Shown here: piece by piece, positions 17,646 to 25,895 of the stretch | Layout of the letters: the number at the start of each line of letters is the position of its first letter | Numbering within the stretch: position 1 is the first letter of the stretch | NCBI GenBank assembly: GCA_946626595.1 | Contig: CAMOUQ010000012.1 | Span: forward strand, 1-34,931 | Reading direction: 5' to 3' | Length of the DNA: 34,931 nt | Origin: an uncultured Prevotellaceae bacterium | Lineage (GTDB): Bacteria; Bacteroidota; Bacteroidia; Bacteroidales; Bacteroidaceae | Notes under the pieces: model-generated | The model's database searches: none | What the model saw: only the letters and a program-made list of their open reading frames with translations | What the model was told of the DNA's origin: nothing | Made by a program: the position numbers and the translations under genes

Positions 17646-18974
17646 TTATTGCTTATGCGTCATGATGTCGAGGACAAAGCGGTCGGTCTCGTCCATGCCC
17701 CTACTGCCGATAGACGTGAGGTTGTGGATGCTGCGGTCCACGTCGTCTTCGATGATGCCTTCGGCCGACGTCACATGGCGATGCTGGATGGCCAGCATGG
17801 CCGACATGACGGCGGTGCCGACGCCCGTCGTCAGTTTCAGTGCGCAGGAGGGCTTGGCCCCATCACAAATCATGCCCGTGAGGTTGGCTATCATGTTCTT
17901 CACCGAATGGGCTATCTGGTCGTAGTCGCCGCCCATGAGGTAGGTGATGCCGCAACTGCTGCCCGTACTGGCCACGACGCATCCGCAGAGGGCCGACAGG
18001 GTGCCCAGCGACTGCTTGATGTAGATGGCCGTGAGATGCGAGAGCGTGAGGGCACGGATGAGTTCTTCCTCCGTGTTGTGGTTCTCGCGGGCAAAGACCA
18101 CGACGGGCATCGTGGCACAGATGCCCTGGTTGCCACTGCCGCTGTTGCTCATGACGGGGATCTTGGCACCGGCCATGCGGGCATCGCAGGCACAACTGGT
18201 CTCGCTGAGCACTTTGGCAAAGATGCTGTCGCCCATGATGCCGCGCCCCAGGGGACTGCACATGGTCTTGCCCAACTGATGGCCGTAGTTCTCGCGCAGG
18301 CCGTCGGCAGCGGCGGCCTCGTTGAGCCGTTTGGCTTCGAGTATGAAACGAAGGTCATCGAGGGGCGCCGATGTGGCAAATTCATAGACCTTCGCCAGAG
18401 ATAAGGAAGACTCGGACCCTCCCCCCGCCCTCCCTTGTAGGGAGGGAGTGGTTACATTTCCAGGCTCATGAGGCAGGACATTCTGCTCCCTCCCTACAAG
18501 GGAGGGCGGGGGGAGAGTCATGAAGTTCGTGTGGCTGCCCTTGATGACGGTCTCCTCCTGGTGCCCGTCGTCGGCCGTTGCCACACAGCGGATGTACAGT
18601 TTGTCGGGGTCGTTTTCCTCCAGCTCTATCTCGATACGGTCTTCCTCGATGAATCGTTTGGCTGCTGCCAGGTGGTCGGCAGTGCAGTCGCGCAGCACCT
18701 CCAGGCCCAGGCACGACTTTCCGCCCACGGCCCCTAAGGCCACGGCTATCGGCAGTCCTATCATGCCGCCCGTGCCCGGTATGCCCACTCCCATGGCGTT
18801 CTTCAGTATGTTGGCACTCAGCCAAAGGTGGATGTGCCGCGGGGACTGGCCCAACAGTTCCGTTGCACGAGCCACACACAGGGCCACGGCCATGGGTTCC
18901 GTACATCCAATGGCGGGCACCACCTCGCGGTGCAACAGCCCGAGTATCTCTTGTCGTTCGTTGTCTGTAAGCAT
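17646..18974 (-). CDS. cyuA: L-cysteine desulfidase (CyuA / UPF0597 family) with an in-frame repeat insertion
   Basis: The enzyme probably breaks L-cysteine into pyruvate, ammonia and sulfide with a [4Fe-4S] cluster. Family marks include AIGCTEPMAVAL (C24), the segment MAGAKIPVMSNSGSGNQGI near 267-285, LSALCGCVVASTGSSCG (C330, C332, C341) and GMICDGAKPSCALK (C370, C377). The ATG at 18974 fits the family N-terminus (MLTDNERQEI); an in-frame TTG at 18998 lies inside the promoter. Residues 154-186 (LPPPSLVGREQ...LQGRAGGG) are encoded by a 97-bp inverted-repeat element and are not expected in the family. They fall in what should be a surface loop, so the protein (442 aa) may still work. A related serine-dehydratase activity is possible. 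Confidence 0.88.
   Translation of the reverse strand: MLTDNERQEILGLLHREVVPAIGCTEPMAVALCVARATELLGQSPRHIHLWLSANILKNAMGVGIPGTGGMIGLPIAVALGAVGGKSCLGLEVLRDCTADHLAAAKRFIEEDRIEIELEENDPDKLYIRCVATADDGHQEETVIKGSHTNFMTLPPPSLVGREQNVLPHEPGNVTTPSLQGRAGGGSESSLSLAKVYEFATSAPLDDLRFILEAKRLNEAAAADGLRENYGHQLGKTMCSPLGRGIMGDSIFAKVLSETSCACDARMAGAKIPVMSNSGSGNQGICATMPVVVFARENHNTEEELIRALTLSHLTAIYIKQSLGTLSALCGCVVASTGSSCGITYLMGGDYDQIAHSVKNMIANLTGMICDGAKPSCALKLTTGVGTAVMSAMLAIQHRHVTSAEGIIEDDVDRSIHNLTSIGSRGMDETDRFVLDIMTHKQ
18419..18515. repeat. Inverted-repeat element inserted in cyuA (30-bp arms)
   Basis: Arms at 18419-18448 and 18486-18515 are perfect reverse complements over 30 bp, separated by 37 nt. Each arm also contains its own small palindrome, ccctccct-tgt-agggaggg. 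The extreme G/C asymmetry differs from the surrounding gene. The element keeps the cyuA frame open. It looks like a mobile or dispersed small repeat, though only this copy lies in the window. Confidence 0.85.
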
Positions 18975-18995
18975 AATCTTTGCCTCTATTCCCGA

Positions 18996-19027
18996 CAAAG
19001 TTAGGACTTATTTTCTGATTCTCCAAA
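18996..19027 (-). promoter_or_regulatory. Bacteroides-type promoter of cyuA
   Basis: On the minus strand, TTTG (19024-19027) and TAACTTTG (18996-19003) are separated by exactly 20 nt. The expected transcription start is near 18989, about 15 nt before the ATG at 18974. Confidence 0.85.
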
Positions 19028-19079
19028 TATCTTTTATGATTTCCAAATGCAACATTCTCGACAGGCTCGCGAGGAAAAG

Positions 19080-19165
19080 TTCCGCCATCGCCGATGAACG
19101 GACGGACGTCGACGATGGATGTACGGACACCGACGATGAACGTACATTCATCGGCGATGGCGGAA
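19080..19165. repeat. 19-bp inverted repeat enclosing 21-bp tandem units
   Basis: ttccgccatcgccgatgaa (19080-19098) and its perfect reverse complement (19147-19165) bound a stretch with a 21-nt period: units at 19089-19109, 19110-19130 and 19131-19151 share a CGxCGATGxA start. It lies between the divergent promoters of cyuA and coaX, overlapping neither. It could form a long hairpin on either strand. Confidence 0.75.
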
Positions 19166-19204
19166 GAAGTCGACGGGACGTCGTTGAGAATAGTGGCCCG
19201 AGAA

Positions 19205-19236
19205 TTTGAAAATGTGCGCAGATTGACGTATCTTTG
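19205..19236 (+). promoter_or_regulatory. Bacteroides-type promoter of coaX
   Basis: TTTG (19205-19208) and TATCTTTG (19229-19236) are 20 nt apart. Transcription should begin near 19243, giving a leader of about 45 nt before the coaX ATG at 19290. Confidence 0.85.
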
Positions 19237-19289
19237 CAGGCGAAATGAAGATATCGGAATTATTACGAAAACATATAACACATACAGAT

Positions 19290-20084
19290 ATGGACCTCAT
19301 TATAGATATAGGTAACACACGCGCGAAAGTATTTGCCTTCGAAGGCGACCGTATCGTGGAGGGCATGACCACGGGACACACGTTGGCAGGCGTAGAGGAA
19401 TTTTCCAAACGGACTGGGTGCCAGCGTGGTATCTATTCCACCACGGCTCACATTCCCGACGAAGGAAAGCGCGTGCTGGCATCGCTCGGGTTCGAGATGA
19501 TGCAACTGACGGGCCAGACGCCCGTGCCCGTGAACATCATGTACCACACAACGGAGACACTGGGGGCCGACCGCATCGCAGGCATCGTGGGGGCACGCTC
19601 GCTGCAGCCGGAGGGCGACCTGCTGGTGGTGGACACAGGGACGTGCATCACCATCGACATCCTGGACCATGCCAACCACTATCTGGGCGGCAACATCTCG
19701 CCGGGACTGGAGATGCGACTGAAGGCCATGAACAAGTGGACGGCGGCACTGCCGCTCATCGGTCGCGACGGCGAATGCCCCGAACTGGGCTACGACACCG
19801 ATACGGCACTGCGCAGCGGCGTAGTCTGGGGCATGAAGTACGAAATCGAGGGCTATATCAGGGCTTTTCAGAAGAAATATCCAGGTCTTTCAGTTTTTTT
19901 AACGGGCGGAGACGTCAAGAAATTGGATATATCGCCAAAAATTACTAACTTTGCAGGCGCGAAAATAGGCTTCTCCTCGGAAAAGGCCAAACAGGATTTG
20001 GCTTTTCGCTCGGATTACACTATCTTTGCCGACGATTTTCTTGTCCCTCGTGGACTTAACCAGATATTGAACTACAATAAATGA
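19290..20084 (+). CDS. coaX: Type III pantothenate kinase
   Basis: The enzyme phosphorylates pantothenate, the first step of coenzyme A synthesis; type III enzymes use ATP with a monovalent cation and are not inhibited by CoA. The start at 19290 places the phosphate-binding DIGNT motif at residues 6-10, as usual; the longer frame from 19245 would begin at the transcription start. Further motifs are GADR (92-95, with the expected catalytic Asp at 94), VVDTGTCITIDI (113-124) and GGNISPGLEMR (133-143). The length of 264 aa is normal. It has its own promoter, and its stop overlaps the next ATG (ATGA at 20081-20084), so the outer-membrane protein behind it is coupled to it. Confidence 0.95.
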   Translation: MDLIIDIGNTRAKVFAFEGDRIVEGMTTGHTLAGVEEFSKRTGCQRGIYSTTAHIPDEGKRVLASLGFEMMQLTGQTPVPVNIMYHTTETLGADRIAGIVGARSLQPEGDLLVVDTGTCITIDILDHANHYLGGNISPGLEMRLKAMNKWTAALPLIGRDGECPELGYDTDTALRSGVVWGMKYEIEGYIRAFQKKYPGLSVFLTGGDVKKLDISPKITNFAGAKIGFSSEKAKQDLAFRSDYTIFADDFLVPRGLNQILNYNK

Positions 20085-21400
20085 CGCAGATAAAGAGATT
20101 ATTCGCACTGCTGATCATCGCTGCGACGGCGTGCATCGCTAAGGCTCAGACCAATGGTTGCAACTCGTCTTACTCACGATTCGGACTGGGCACATTGTGC
20201 GAACAGTCGTTTGGCCAAAACCGTGGCATGGCCGGTGTGGCGCAGGGACTGAGAAACCCCATACAGGTGAACATGCAGAACCCAGCCTCGTATTCGTGTA
20301 TCGACACGCTGACGTTCATCTTCGATGCAGGCATGACCGTGCAAACGGGACGCCTCACGGGCAACAAAACGAGCATCAACGTGATGAACGCCATGCTCGA
20401 CTACGTGAGCACGGGCTTCCGTCTTCGCCGCGGAATGGGCATGTCGGTGGGCTTTGTGCCCTACTCCAACATCGGCTACAACTTCAACGAAAGCCACATC
20501 GTGGGCAGCAGCTACACCACCGGACAGACCATAACGTCGAAGACGACCTACTACGGCAACGGCGGTCTGCACCAGATATACATGGGTGTGGGATGGAACC
20601 CCGTGGCCGGACTGAGCATCGGTGCGAACATAGGCTACCTGTGGGGCCCGTACAGCAACAGCCTGGCGCAGCAGTTCTTCGAGGGCAGTTCCACCACAAG
20701 CAACCTGAACTACAACACACAGAACGAGGAATGGTCGTCGGACATCCGCACCTATAAGATGGACATCGGCGTACAGTATCCCATACAGATTGACAAGGAA
20801 AACGAACTGACAGTGGGTGCCACAGTGGGCATCGGACACCGCATCGGCTCCAACGTCACCCTGCTGCGATATACCAGCCAGGGCGACACCATCGAGCGCA
20901 AGGCCGACAAGGCATTCGAACTGCCCTACACCATCAGCGGCGGTCTGACCTGGAAGAGAAAGGAACGACTGACCGTAGGTGCCGACTATGCCATACAGCT
21001 GTGGAAAGGATGCCGACTGCCCGTGTCGCAGTCGACGGCGACGAACACGGATATCATCGTCTCCACCGACCAGTACCAGAACATGCACCGTGCCACAGTG
21101 GGCGCCGACTATATCCACAACCCCTACGGCAAGTACATCGAACGCATGCACTTCCGTCTGGGCGCCTCGTACACAACGCCCTATGCCAAGGTGAACGGCA
21201 GGAAGGGGCCCAGCGAACTGCGACTGACGGCCGGCACGGCCCTGCCCCTGAAGACGGGCTCACTCTCGCTCATCAACGTTTCGGCAGAATGGCTCCTGCG
21301 CAACCCCAGCGTGTCGAATCAGATTCGCGAGAACTACTTCATGTTGCACGTGGGCATCTCCGTCAACGAGACATGGTTCATGAAACGCAGATTCCAGTAA
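20081..21400 (+). CDS. Outer-membrane beta-barrel protein of unknown substrate
   Basis: The protein has 439 aa and a signal peptide, MTQIKRLFALLIIAATACIAKAQ. The body alternates short aromatic/hydrophobic strands with Gly/Asn-rich turns, typical of an outer-membrane barrel. An N-terminal segment (SRFGLGTL...QNRGMAGVAQGLRNP...VNMQNPASYSCIDTL) resembles the FadL/OmpP1-like family of Bacteroidota membrane proteins (as in PorV), in which NPA-containing segments are common. No enzymatic motif is seen. It overlaps coaX by 4 nt and is followed 16 nt later by a lptC candidate, suggesting an envelope-related role, but the ligand is not evident. FadL-like assignment is by general resemblance only. Confidence 0.7.
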   Translation: MTQIKRLFALLIIAATACIAKAQTNGCNSSYSRFGLGTLCEQSFGQNRGMAGVAQGLRNPIQVNMQNPASYSCIDTLTFIFDAGMTVQTGRLTGNKTSINVMNAMLDYVSTGFRLRRGMGMSVGFVPYSNIGYNFNESHIVGSSYTTGQTITSKTTYYGNGGLHQIYMGVGWNPVAGLSIGANIGYLWGPYSNSLAQQFFEGSSTTSNLNYNTQNEEWSSDIRTYKMDIGVQYPIQIDKENELTVGATVGIGHRIGSNVTLLRYTSQGDTIERKADKAFELPYTISGGLTWKRKERLTVGADYAIQLWKGCRLPVSQSTATNTDIIVSTDQYQNMHRATVGADYIHNPYGKYIERMHFRLGASYTTPYAKVNGRKGPSELRLTAGTALPLKTGSLSLINVSAEWLLRNPSVSNQIRENYFMLHVGISVNETWFMKRRFQ

Positions 21401-21424
21401 ATGAGAAAATGAGAAAATGAGAAA
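21401..21424 (+). repeat. Three tandem ATGAGAAA octamers at the lptC start
   Basis: The octamer ATGAGAAA occurs three times back to back (21401, 21409, 21417), directly after the stop codon at 21398-21400. Only the third ATG is in frame with the lptC candidate. The first two open three-codon reading frames (M-R-K), each ending in a TGA that overlaps the next ATG. Confidence 0.85.
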
Positions 21425-22142
21425 GGAGGACAACAGCGACGCAAGTAGACGGAGGGGCCTGACATGGCTTCCCCTGTTGCTGGTTTTCTCATTCTCGCAC
21501 GCCTTCATGCTCTCCTGTCAGGACGAGCAGGAACGCATGCCTGCCTCCATCAGTGCCGAGGACTCGGCAGCCTTCATGCGCTCACGCGGCATCAGCACAC
21601 TCATCTCCGACTCGGGCATATTGCGCTATAAGCTGGTGGCCGAGGAGTGGGACATATACACCAACACCAACCCACCGACGTGGAAGTTCATGAAGGGCAT
21701 GCTCATGGAACGCTTCGACGAGCAGTTCCACATCGACCTGCACGTGGAGGCCGACACGGCATACCTGCACGAACAACGGCTGTGGGAACTGCGCGGACGC
21801 GTAGTCATCCACAATGTGGAGGGGACGCTGTTCCGCACCGAAGAACTCTTCTGGGACATGAACGAGCACAAGATGTGGAGTACGAAGTACATGCGCATCA
21901 AGACCACAGACCAGGAGCTGGAAGGCACCGACTTCCGCTCGAATGAGCAGATGACGGACTACTACGTATCGAACTCCGAGGGAGCCTTCCCGGCAAGCGA
22001 CTTCGACAAGAAGCCCGACGAACAGCCTACCGACACGGCTGCCGCGGTGGCCGCCACGACACCCACCAACGAACCCAACCGCGCCAAGCACACAGCCACC
22101 GGCAAACCTGCACCACGGCAGCAAGAGGGGCACTGGAAGTAA
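21417..22142 (+). CDS. lptC: LptC-like LPS-export lipoprotein
   Basis: LptC is the periplasmic, membrane-tethered link that receives lipopolysaccharide from LptBFG and passes it to LptA. The N-terminus has basic residues, a hydrophobic stretch and a lipobox-like FMLSC (Cys34). The core (about 50-180) shows the Bacteroidota LptC pattern: DSGILRYKLVAEEWDIY, WKFMKGMLMERFD, RLWELRGRVVIHNVEGTLFRTEELFWD, then WSTKYMRI. This is a repeated beta-strand jellyroll characteristic of the Lpt fold. The last 50 or so residues are a Thr/Pro/Ala-rich disordered tail not needed for the fold. It is 241 aa long. The CNNM gene starts 28 nt later. The start at 21417 is the only in-frame ATG near the N-terminus. 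Confidence 0.8.
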   Translation: MRKEDNSDASRRRGLTWLPLLLVFSFSHAFMLSCQDEQERMPASISAEDSAAFMRSRGISTLISDSGILRYKLVAEEWDIYTNTNPPTWKFMKGMLMERFDEQFHIDLHVEADTAYLHEQRLWELRGRVVIHNVEGTLFRTEELFWDMNEHKMWSTKYMRIKTTDQELEGTDFRSNEQMTDYYVSNSEGAFPASDFDKKPDEQPTDTAAAVAATTPTNEPNRAKHTATGKPAPRQQEGHWK

Positions 22143-22170
22143 CAGATAACTGAGAATAGAAAATATATCT

Positions 22171-23445
22171 ATGTTAATCATAAGTTGTATCTTAGTTCTG
22201 CTGGCATCGGCTTTCTTCTCCGGCATGGAGATAGCCTTCGTTTCGAGCAGCAAGCTGCGCGTCGAAATGGACAAAGCCGCCAAGGAGGGCATAACGTCAC
22301 GCATCCTGAGCATCTTCTATGCCCACCCCAACAACTTCATCTCCACCCTGCTGGTGGGCAACAACATCGCACTGGTCGTATACGGCATACTGATGGCACA
22401 AATCATCGACCAATTCATCCTCAATCCCCTGGGATGGCAGGACGACGGACCGCTGCAACTGACCATACAGACGGTGATCAGCACCATCATTGTCCTGGTG
22501 ACGGGCGAATTCCTGCCCAAGACCATATTCCGGCTGAACCCCAACGGCATGATGAATGCCTTCGCCCTTCCGGCCTACCTGTGCTACATCGTGCTCTACC
22601 CCATCAGCAAGTTCACCAGCGGCCTCTCCAAGACCCTGCTCTGGATGGTGGGAGCCAAGGTGAAACCCGTGACCAACGACAAGTCCTTCTCGAAGGTTGA
22701 CCTCGACGACCTGATTCAGCGCAACATCGACCACGTAGGCGATGAGAGCGAGATAAACGAGGAGGTGAAGATATTCCAAAATGCGCTGGACTTCAGCACG
22801 ACAAAGATACGCGACTGCATCGTGCCCCGAACGGAGATAGACGCCGTCAGCATCGACACCCCACTGGAGACCCTGAAGAATCAGTTCGTAGAGAGCGGTC
22901 ACTCCAAGATTATCGTCTACCGCGAGGACATCGACGACATCGTGGGCTTCGTGCATTCGAGCGAGATGTTCCGACTGAAGGCAGGCGACGCCTGGACCGG
23001 CAGCATACGCGAGATGCCCATCGTCCCCGAAACCATGACGGCACAGAAACTGATGAAACAATTCATGCAGGAGAAAAAGTCGATGGCCGTCGTCGTCGAC
23101 GAGTTTGGCGGCACATCGGGCATCGTCACGCTGGAAGACCTCATGGAGGAGGTGTTCGGCGAAATCGAGGACGAGCACGACAGCAACAAATACACGGCCA
23201 AAGACCTGGGCAAAGACGAATACCTGCTGTCGGCCCGACTGGAGATAGAGACCATCAACGAACGTTTCGACCTCGACCTGCCCGAGAGCGAGGAATATCT
23301 GACACTGGGCGGACTTATCCTGCACGAGTACCAAAGTTTCCCCAAACTGAACGAAGTAGTGCGATTCGGGAACTGGGAGGCCAAGATTGTGAAGAACACG
23401 ACGACAAAGATAGAACTTGTACGGCTGAAAGTCATTAAAAGCTGA
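22171..23445 (+). CDS. CNNM/CorC-family membrane protein (hemolysin-like)
   Basis: Proteins of this family are linked to magnesium or cobalt efflux; the Flavobacterium relative GldE is a gliding-associated member. The N-terminal DUF21/CNNM transmembrane domain spans about 1-180 and includes SAFFSGMEIAFVSS and VTGEFLPKTIFR. A CBS-domain pair follows at about 205-330, with MVPRTEID-like IVPRTEID and FGGTSGIVTLEDLMEEVFGE. A CorC_HlyC transporter-associated domain closes the protein (about 345-420, with LTLGGLIL). The 424-aa length is normal. It is the last gene of the coaX cluster; a new promoter follows before the next gene. The transported ion is not decided by the sequence. Confidence 0.9.
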   Translation: MLIISCILVLLASAFFSGMEIAFVSSSKLRVEMDKAAKEGITSRILSIFYAHPNNFISTLLVGNNIALVVYGILMAQIIDQFILNPLGWQDDGPLQLTIQTVISTIIVLVTGEFLPKTIFRLNPNGMMNAFALPAYLCYIVLYPISKFTSGLSKTLLWMVGAKVKPVTNDKSFSKVDLDDLIQRNIDHVGDESEINEEVKIFQNALDFSTTKIRDCIVPRTEIDAVSIDTPLETLKNQFVESGHSKIIVYREDIDDIVGFVHSSEMFRLKAGDAWTGSIREMPIVPETMTAQKLMKQFMQEKKSMAVVVDEFGGTSGIVTLEDLMEEVFGEIEDEHDSNKYTAKDLGKDEYLLSARLEIETINERFDLDLPESEEYLTLGGLILHEYQSFPKLNEVVRFGNWEAKIVKNTTTKIELVRLKVIKS

Positions 23446-23535
23446 TTTTACAGCTATCATCTATCTCTGTTCAACTTTATTTTGCAACTTTATCCTACAA
23501 ATTTAATTACTCTCATTCGGAAAAATTCAAATAAA

Positions 23536-23567
23536 TTTGGTTTTCCCCTCACTTATTTGTAACTTTG
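23536..23567 (+). promoter_or_regulatory. Bacteroides-type promoter of the PpiD-like gene
   Basis: TTTG (23536-23539) and TAACTTTG (23560-23567) are 20 nt apart. Transcription should start near 23574, giving a leader of about 47 nt before the ATG at 23621. The upstream stretch 23446-23535 is AT-rich and holds two CAACTTTAT copies (23472-23480, 23485-23493) of unknown meaning. Confidence 0.85.
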
Positions 23568-23620
23568 CGCCCGATTGTGCACTTATTAATGAATAATAAA
23601 CAAATAAAACAATAACATTT

Positions 23621-25783
23621 ATGGCAACTTTACAAACAATCAGAAGCAAAGGTACTGCCCTCATCCTCATTCTGGGTCTGGCCTTGTTCGCTTTCATCGC
23701 GGAGGAGTTGGTACGTGCCCTCTCTTCCAGCCGTAATGCCAGCCGCCAAGTCATCGGCGAGGTGTACGGCGAAAATGTAAACTATCAGGATTTCAACACG
23801 CTCATCGAGGAGTATGAGAACGCCGTGAAACTTAGCAACGGCGGCCAGAACCTCAGCGAGGCACAGACCATCCAGCTGCGCGACCAGGTCTGGAACGACT
23901 TCATCAGCCAGAAGGTCATCGAGCACGAGGCTAAGAAGCTGGGCCTGTACGTCACCGATGCAGAGGTGCAGAACCTCATCACCACCGGCAGCAGCCCCAT
24001 CCTGCGCCAGACACCGTTCGTAAACCAGCAGACCGGCCAATTCGACGCCAACGTCCTGAAGCAGTTCCTCACCAACTACGAGGAGATTCAGAACAACCCC
24101 GACTATCCCGAGGCACAGAAGGAGTCGATGACGCAATACTACAAGTACTGGAAGTTCATCGAAAAGCAGGTGGCTCAGCAGGCCCTGGCACAAAAGTACC
24201 AGACTCTGCTCTCCAACTGTCTGCTCGCTAACCCCGTCAGCGCCAAGGCCGCATTCGAGGCTCGCAACAACGAGAGCCAGGTATTGCTGGCAGCCATTCC
24301 TTACACCACCGTCAAGGACACCGACGTTGAACCCACCGAGGCTGAGCTGAAGGCCAAGTACAAGGAGATGCAGAAGCAGTATCCCGACATGTTCGACATG
24401 ATGCAGGAGGCTCGCGACATCAAGTACATCGTAGTGCCCGTCACCGCCAGCCAAGCAGACAAGGACGAACTGCAGAAGGAAATGACCGAATACGCTCAGG
24501 CACTGCAGACCAGCGAGAACATCGCCAACACCATCCGCGAAAGCCGTTCGAGCATCAGCTACAGCGGTGTGCCCGTTAGCCGCAACTCTCTGCCCCGCGA
24601 CATTGCTGCCCAGCTCGACAGCATGGCTCCCGGCACCATCGCCGGTCCCACGGTGAACGCAGCAGAAAACACCATGAACGTAGTCAAGTACATCGCCAAG
24701 GTGCAGCAGCCCGACTCTGTTGAGTATCGCGTCATCAGCGTCAGCGGTACCGACGAGAAGGCTACGAAGACCGCCGACAGCATCATGACGGCCCTCCAGG
24801 CCGGTGCTCCCATCGACACCATCGCCAAGAAGTACAACCAGTCGGCCGAGTCTCAGTGGATTACCTCTGCCCAGGTTGACGGCAGCAACCTGCGCGACGA
24901 TGACAAGGCCTTCGTAGAAGCCCTGTTCACCACACCTGCAGGTGCCCTGAAGCAAATCGACATCACCGGCGGCAAGATCATCGTCAAGGTTACCGACCGC
25001 CGCAACATCATCGACAAATACGACGTGGCCATCATTAAGCGCGCCATCGACTTCAGCGAAGAGACACACAATGCCATCTGGAACAAGTTCAGCTCGTTCC
25101 TGGCTGCCAACAGCAAGATGGAAGACATCGAGGCTAACGCTGCCAAGGAGGGCTACACCGTTCAGACCGCTCAGTACGTGGGCAGCGGCGACCACTTCAT
25201 CGGTGGCGTACGCGGTACCACCGACGCCCTGCGTTGGGTCTTCAAGAGCAAGGTCGGCGACGTCAGCGAACTCTACGAGGCCGGCAATGCCAACGACCAG
25301 TTGCTCGTGGTCATGCTCTCTGCCATCCACAAGAAGGGTGCACGTGACTACAACGACGACAACCTGCAGAACATCCTGAAGGAGGAAGTCATGAAGGACA
25401 AGAAGGCCGCTCAGCTCATCGAAAAGATTCAGGGCATGAAGAGCGTAGCCGAGGTAGCCAAGGTGGCCGGTGCCGTTCAGGACACCGTCAGCCACATCAC
25501 CTTCGCGGCTCCCGTATTCGTGCAGAAGGTTGCCAGCAGCGAACCCGCCCTCAGCGGTGCCGTAGCAAAAGCCGAGAAGGGACAGTTCGTCACTGGCGTA
25601 AGAGGCGAAGGTGGCGTATATGCCTTCCAGGTACTCAGCAAGAACAAGCTCCAAGGCAAGTTCGACCAGAAGCAGGAAGAGACTCAGCTGGCCAACAACT
25701 ATTCTCGCATCCTCAACGGTATGATGCAGACCCTGGTGCGCAAGGCCAAGATTGAGGACAACCGCTACCTCTTCTATCAGTAA
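23621..25783 (+). CDS. ppiD: PpiD/SurA-like periplasmic folding factor (peptidyl-prolyl isomerase family)
   Basis: The protein has 720 aa with one N-terminal membrane anchor (about 12-30) and a large periplasmic part, the PpiD layout. The SurA_N-type chaperone region (about 40-230) includes YGENVNYQDFNTLIEEY and the long helical stretch up to about 200. A parvulin-like domain is placed at about 345-460 (TADSIMTALQAGAPIDTIAKKYNQSAES...), but the usual GGxLGxF core is poorly kept, so isomerase activity is uncertain. A second similar segment follows at about 510-610. It probably helps fold newly exported proteins leaving SecYEG. It has its own promoter and ends at a pair of hairpins. Confidence 0.85.
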   Translation: MATLQTIRSKGTALILILGLALFAFIAEELVRALSSSRNASRQVIGEVYGENVNYQDFNTLIEEYENAVKLSNGGQNLSEAQTIQLRDQVWNDFISQKVIEHEAKKLGLYVTDAEVQNLITTGSSPILRQTPFVNQQTGQFDANVLKQFLTNYEEIQNNPDYPEAQKESMTQYYKYWKFIEKQVAQQALAQKYQTLLSNCLLANPVSAKAAFEARNNESQVLLAAIPYTTVKDTDVEPTEAELKAKYKEMQKQYPDMFDMMQEARDIKYIVVPVTASQADKDELQKEMTEYAQALQTSENIANTIRESRSSISYSGVPVSRNSLPRDIAAQLDSMAPGTIAGPTVNAAENTMNVVKYIAKVQQPDSVEYRVISVSGTDEKATKTADSIMTALQAGAPIDTIAKKYNQSAESQWITSAQVDGSNLRDDDKAFVEALFTTPAGALKQIDITGGKIIVKVTDRRNIIDKYDVAIIKRAIDFSEETHNAIWNKFSSFLAANSKMEDIEANAAKEGYTVQTAQYVGSGDHFIGGVRGTTDALRWVFKSKVGDVSELYEAGNANDQLLVVMLSAIHKKGARDYNDDNLQNILKEEVMKDKKAAQLIEKIQGMKSVAEVAKVAGAVQDTVSHITFAAPVFVQKVASSEPALSGAVAKAEKGQFVTGVRGEGGVYAFQVLSKNKLQGKFDQKQEETQLANNYSRILNGMMQTLVRKAKIEDNRYLFYQ

Positions 25784-25787
25784 ATAC

Positions 25788-25860
25788 CCAGAAAGCCTGG
25801 GAAGTCCCGGGCTATTCTGGTTCACTACAGCGCGAGACCTTTCCGAAGGTCTCGCGTTTA
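25788..25860 (+). terminator. Two consecutive hairpins after the PpiD-like gene, probable terminator
   Basis: A first imperfect hairpin spans about 25788-25818. A second one is perfect over 11 bp (cgcgagacctt 25831-25841, aaggtctcgcg 25846-25856) with a 4-nt loop. Only a short T run (ttta) follows, so termination may be partial. This would allow read-through into the SIMPL gene, which shows no promoter of its own. Confidence 0.6.
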
Positions 25861-25895
25861 ATTAACAATAATAACAAAGTAACACATCTAAAACA

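Noticed and set aside
15858..18404. Open frame of 848 codons opposite the M3 peptidase and cyuA
   Set aside because: It runs across two well-supported genes and their spacer on the other strand and shows no recognisable domain; it is a codon-bias shadow.
18974..18998. Upstream TTG start for cyuA
   Set aside because: It lies inside the -7 promoter element; the ATG at 18974 matches the family N-terminus.
19245..19289. Longer coaX with 15 extra residues
   Set aside because: The start would lie at the transcription start, and the DIGNT motif belongs near the N-terminus.
23630..25825. Open frame of 731 codons opposite the PpiD-like gene
   Set aside because: The sense gene has a promoter, membrane anchor and chaperone domain; the antisense translation is a Val/Leu/Gly/Asp-rich shadow.
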